From a virus, in the IMG/VR virus record IMGVR_UViG_3300042922_000174, positions 1 through 20,619 of that record: DNA of 20,619 nucleotides; one strand, 5' to 3'. The number at the start of each line of letters is the position of its first letter. Position 1 is the first letter of the stretch. Shown in pieces: positions 19,819 through 20,619 of this stretch. The position numbers and the translations under genes are program-made. The notes under the pieces were generated by a model. That model saw only the letters and a list, made by a program, of their open reading frames with translations. It searched no databases and was not told the origin of the DNA.

Positions 19819-20619
19819 ACAACTAAAATTACGAAAAGAGTTAGCTACTAAAAAAGCACAGCTTGAATCATTAAGACAGCAACAGGCTGACTTTAAAACG
19901 AGAGAATCGGAATTAACAGCCGCTCTTGAGGAAGCAAAAACAGAGGATGATATTAATCTGGTAAACGAAGGAATTGAAACCCTTGAAAAAGAGTTTAAAG
20001 AAGCTAATGCCGACGAAAAGGCAGCTACTATTGAAAATGAAATTGCAGATATTGAAAAGGAATTATCTGAATTGGATGAGAGATCAGAAGAAACCAAAAC
20101 AGAAAATCCTAAGAAAGAGAGAGGGGAAAAAGGAATGAATAAATTACAGGTAAGAGAACTGCTTAAAACTGGTGCCTATTATGAAAGGGCAGAGGTTAAG
20201 GAATTTTACGAGAAATTTAAAAATTTAAGAGCAGTAACTGGCGGAGAACTTACAATTCCAGAAATTGTGGTTAATCGTATTATGGATATCCTGGGAGACT
20301 ACTCCACTCTATATCCATTGGTGGATAAAATCAGGGTAAACGGAACAACCAGAATCCTTATCGATACCGATACCACGGCAGCTACATGGGTGGAAATGAG
20401 TGCTCCTATCCCTACTGGAGACGTAGGAACTGTTACAGATATTTCTTTCGATGGTTATAAAATCGGTAAGGTTACATTCGTGGATAATTCCATGTTACAG
20501 GACAGTATTATCAACCTGGATGATTATGTAACAAAGAAGATTGCAAGAGCCATTTCTTTAGGACTTGACCTTGCCATCTTAAAGGGTACAGGAGTAACTA
20601 ATAAGCAGCCGGATGGAAT
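19811..20619 (+). CDS. Major capsid protein, HK97 fold (3' truncated by window)
   Basis: ATG at 19811 overlaps the protease gene; AAAGGTTAGG lies upstream. 269 residues are visible before the window ends. Residues 1-~108 are a charged coiled coil (KQLKLRKELATKKAQLESLR, IADIEKELSELDERSE), the fused scaffold/delta domain. After M109 comes the capsid domain: LRAVTGGELTIPEIVVNRIM, DILGDYSTLYPLVDKIRVNG, WVEMSAPIPTGDVGTV and KKIARAISLGLDLAILKGTG. An in-frame ATG at 20135 (M109) has GAGGGGAAAAAGGA upstream and could allow an internal start near the expected cleavage point. Confidence 0.93.
   Translation, partial: MLKQLKLRKELATKKAQLESLRQQQADFKTRESELTAALEEAKTEDDINLVNEGIETLEKEFKEANADEKAATIENEIADIEKELSELDERSEETKTENPKKERGEKGMNKLQVRELLKTGAYYERAEVKEFYEKFKNLRAVTGGELTIPEIVVNRIMDILGDYSTLYPLVDKIRVNGTTRILIDTDTTAATWVEMSAPIPTGDVGTVTDISFDGYKIGKVTFVDNSMLQDSIINLDDYVTKKIARAISLGLDLAILKGTGVTNKQPDG

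Overview
The window is the middle of a temperate siphovirus-type (HK97-fold) prophage or phage of a low-GC Firmicute, most likely a Clostridia/Lachnospiraceae host. The grounds are AT-rich coding sequence, strong AGGAGG ribosome-binding sites, frequent TTG/GTG starts, and the gene families present: DUF3799 RecE-like exonuclease, Phage_rep_org_N replisome organizer, P27 TerS, HK97-type portal/protease/capsid. No integrase, CI-type repressor, att site, tRNA, rRNA or CRISPR array is visible. Both ends of the window cut through genes (antirepressor on the left, major capsid protein on the right).

Layout. (1) 1-2208: end of a BRO-N/KilAC antirepressor, then a string of tiny early genes, interrupted by one leftward 63-aa gene (1003-1194) that has its own promoter. 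(2) 2205-4652: recombination module with an unrecognised protein in the RecT/annealing-protein position, a RecE-like PD-(D/E)XK exonuclease, a small HNH/zinc protein and a RusA resolvase. (3) 4657-7043: replication module with replisome organizer, helicase loader and a short protein that reads like a two-domain sliding clamp. No helicase or primase is present, so host DnaB is presumably recruited. (4) 7113-8663: a cytosine-C5 DNA methyltransferase whose motif order is circularly permuted (IV-VI-VIII-TRD-IX-X-I-II-III) and whose target-recognition region contains four spaced repeats. (5) 8677-12164: an accessory run of about 15 small genes chained by ATGA/GTGA overlaps, several Cys-rich. It includes DUF551, DUF3850 and YopX proteins, and the same ribosome-binding-site cassette recurs at three gene junctions. 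(6) 12143-12477: a leftward gene whose promoter spacer contains a perfect Gram-positive LexA (SOS) box. (7) 12509-12919: a DUF1492/ArpU-like late regulator. (8) 12920-13719: the largest non-operonic stretch. It holds a leftward cassette (consensus sigma-A promoter, 22-codon ORF, 64-aa membrane protein, bidirectional terminator) and a rightward terminator. (9) 13720-20619: late/packaging and head genes, namely a metallophosphoesterase, DUF3310, two small proteins, an HNH nuclease, P27 TerS, TerL, portal, prohead protease and major capsid protein with an N-terminal coiled-coil scaffold domain.

The rightward genes form an early operon followed by a late operon. The early operon covers recombination, replication, DNA modification and the late regulator. 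The late operon covers packaging and capsid. The three leftward units (1003-1194, 12143-12427, 13152-13572) each have their own promoter-like signal and sit where lysogen- or SOS-expressed cargo is typically found. All family assignments come from reading the translated sequence by eye; no database search was possible.
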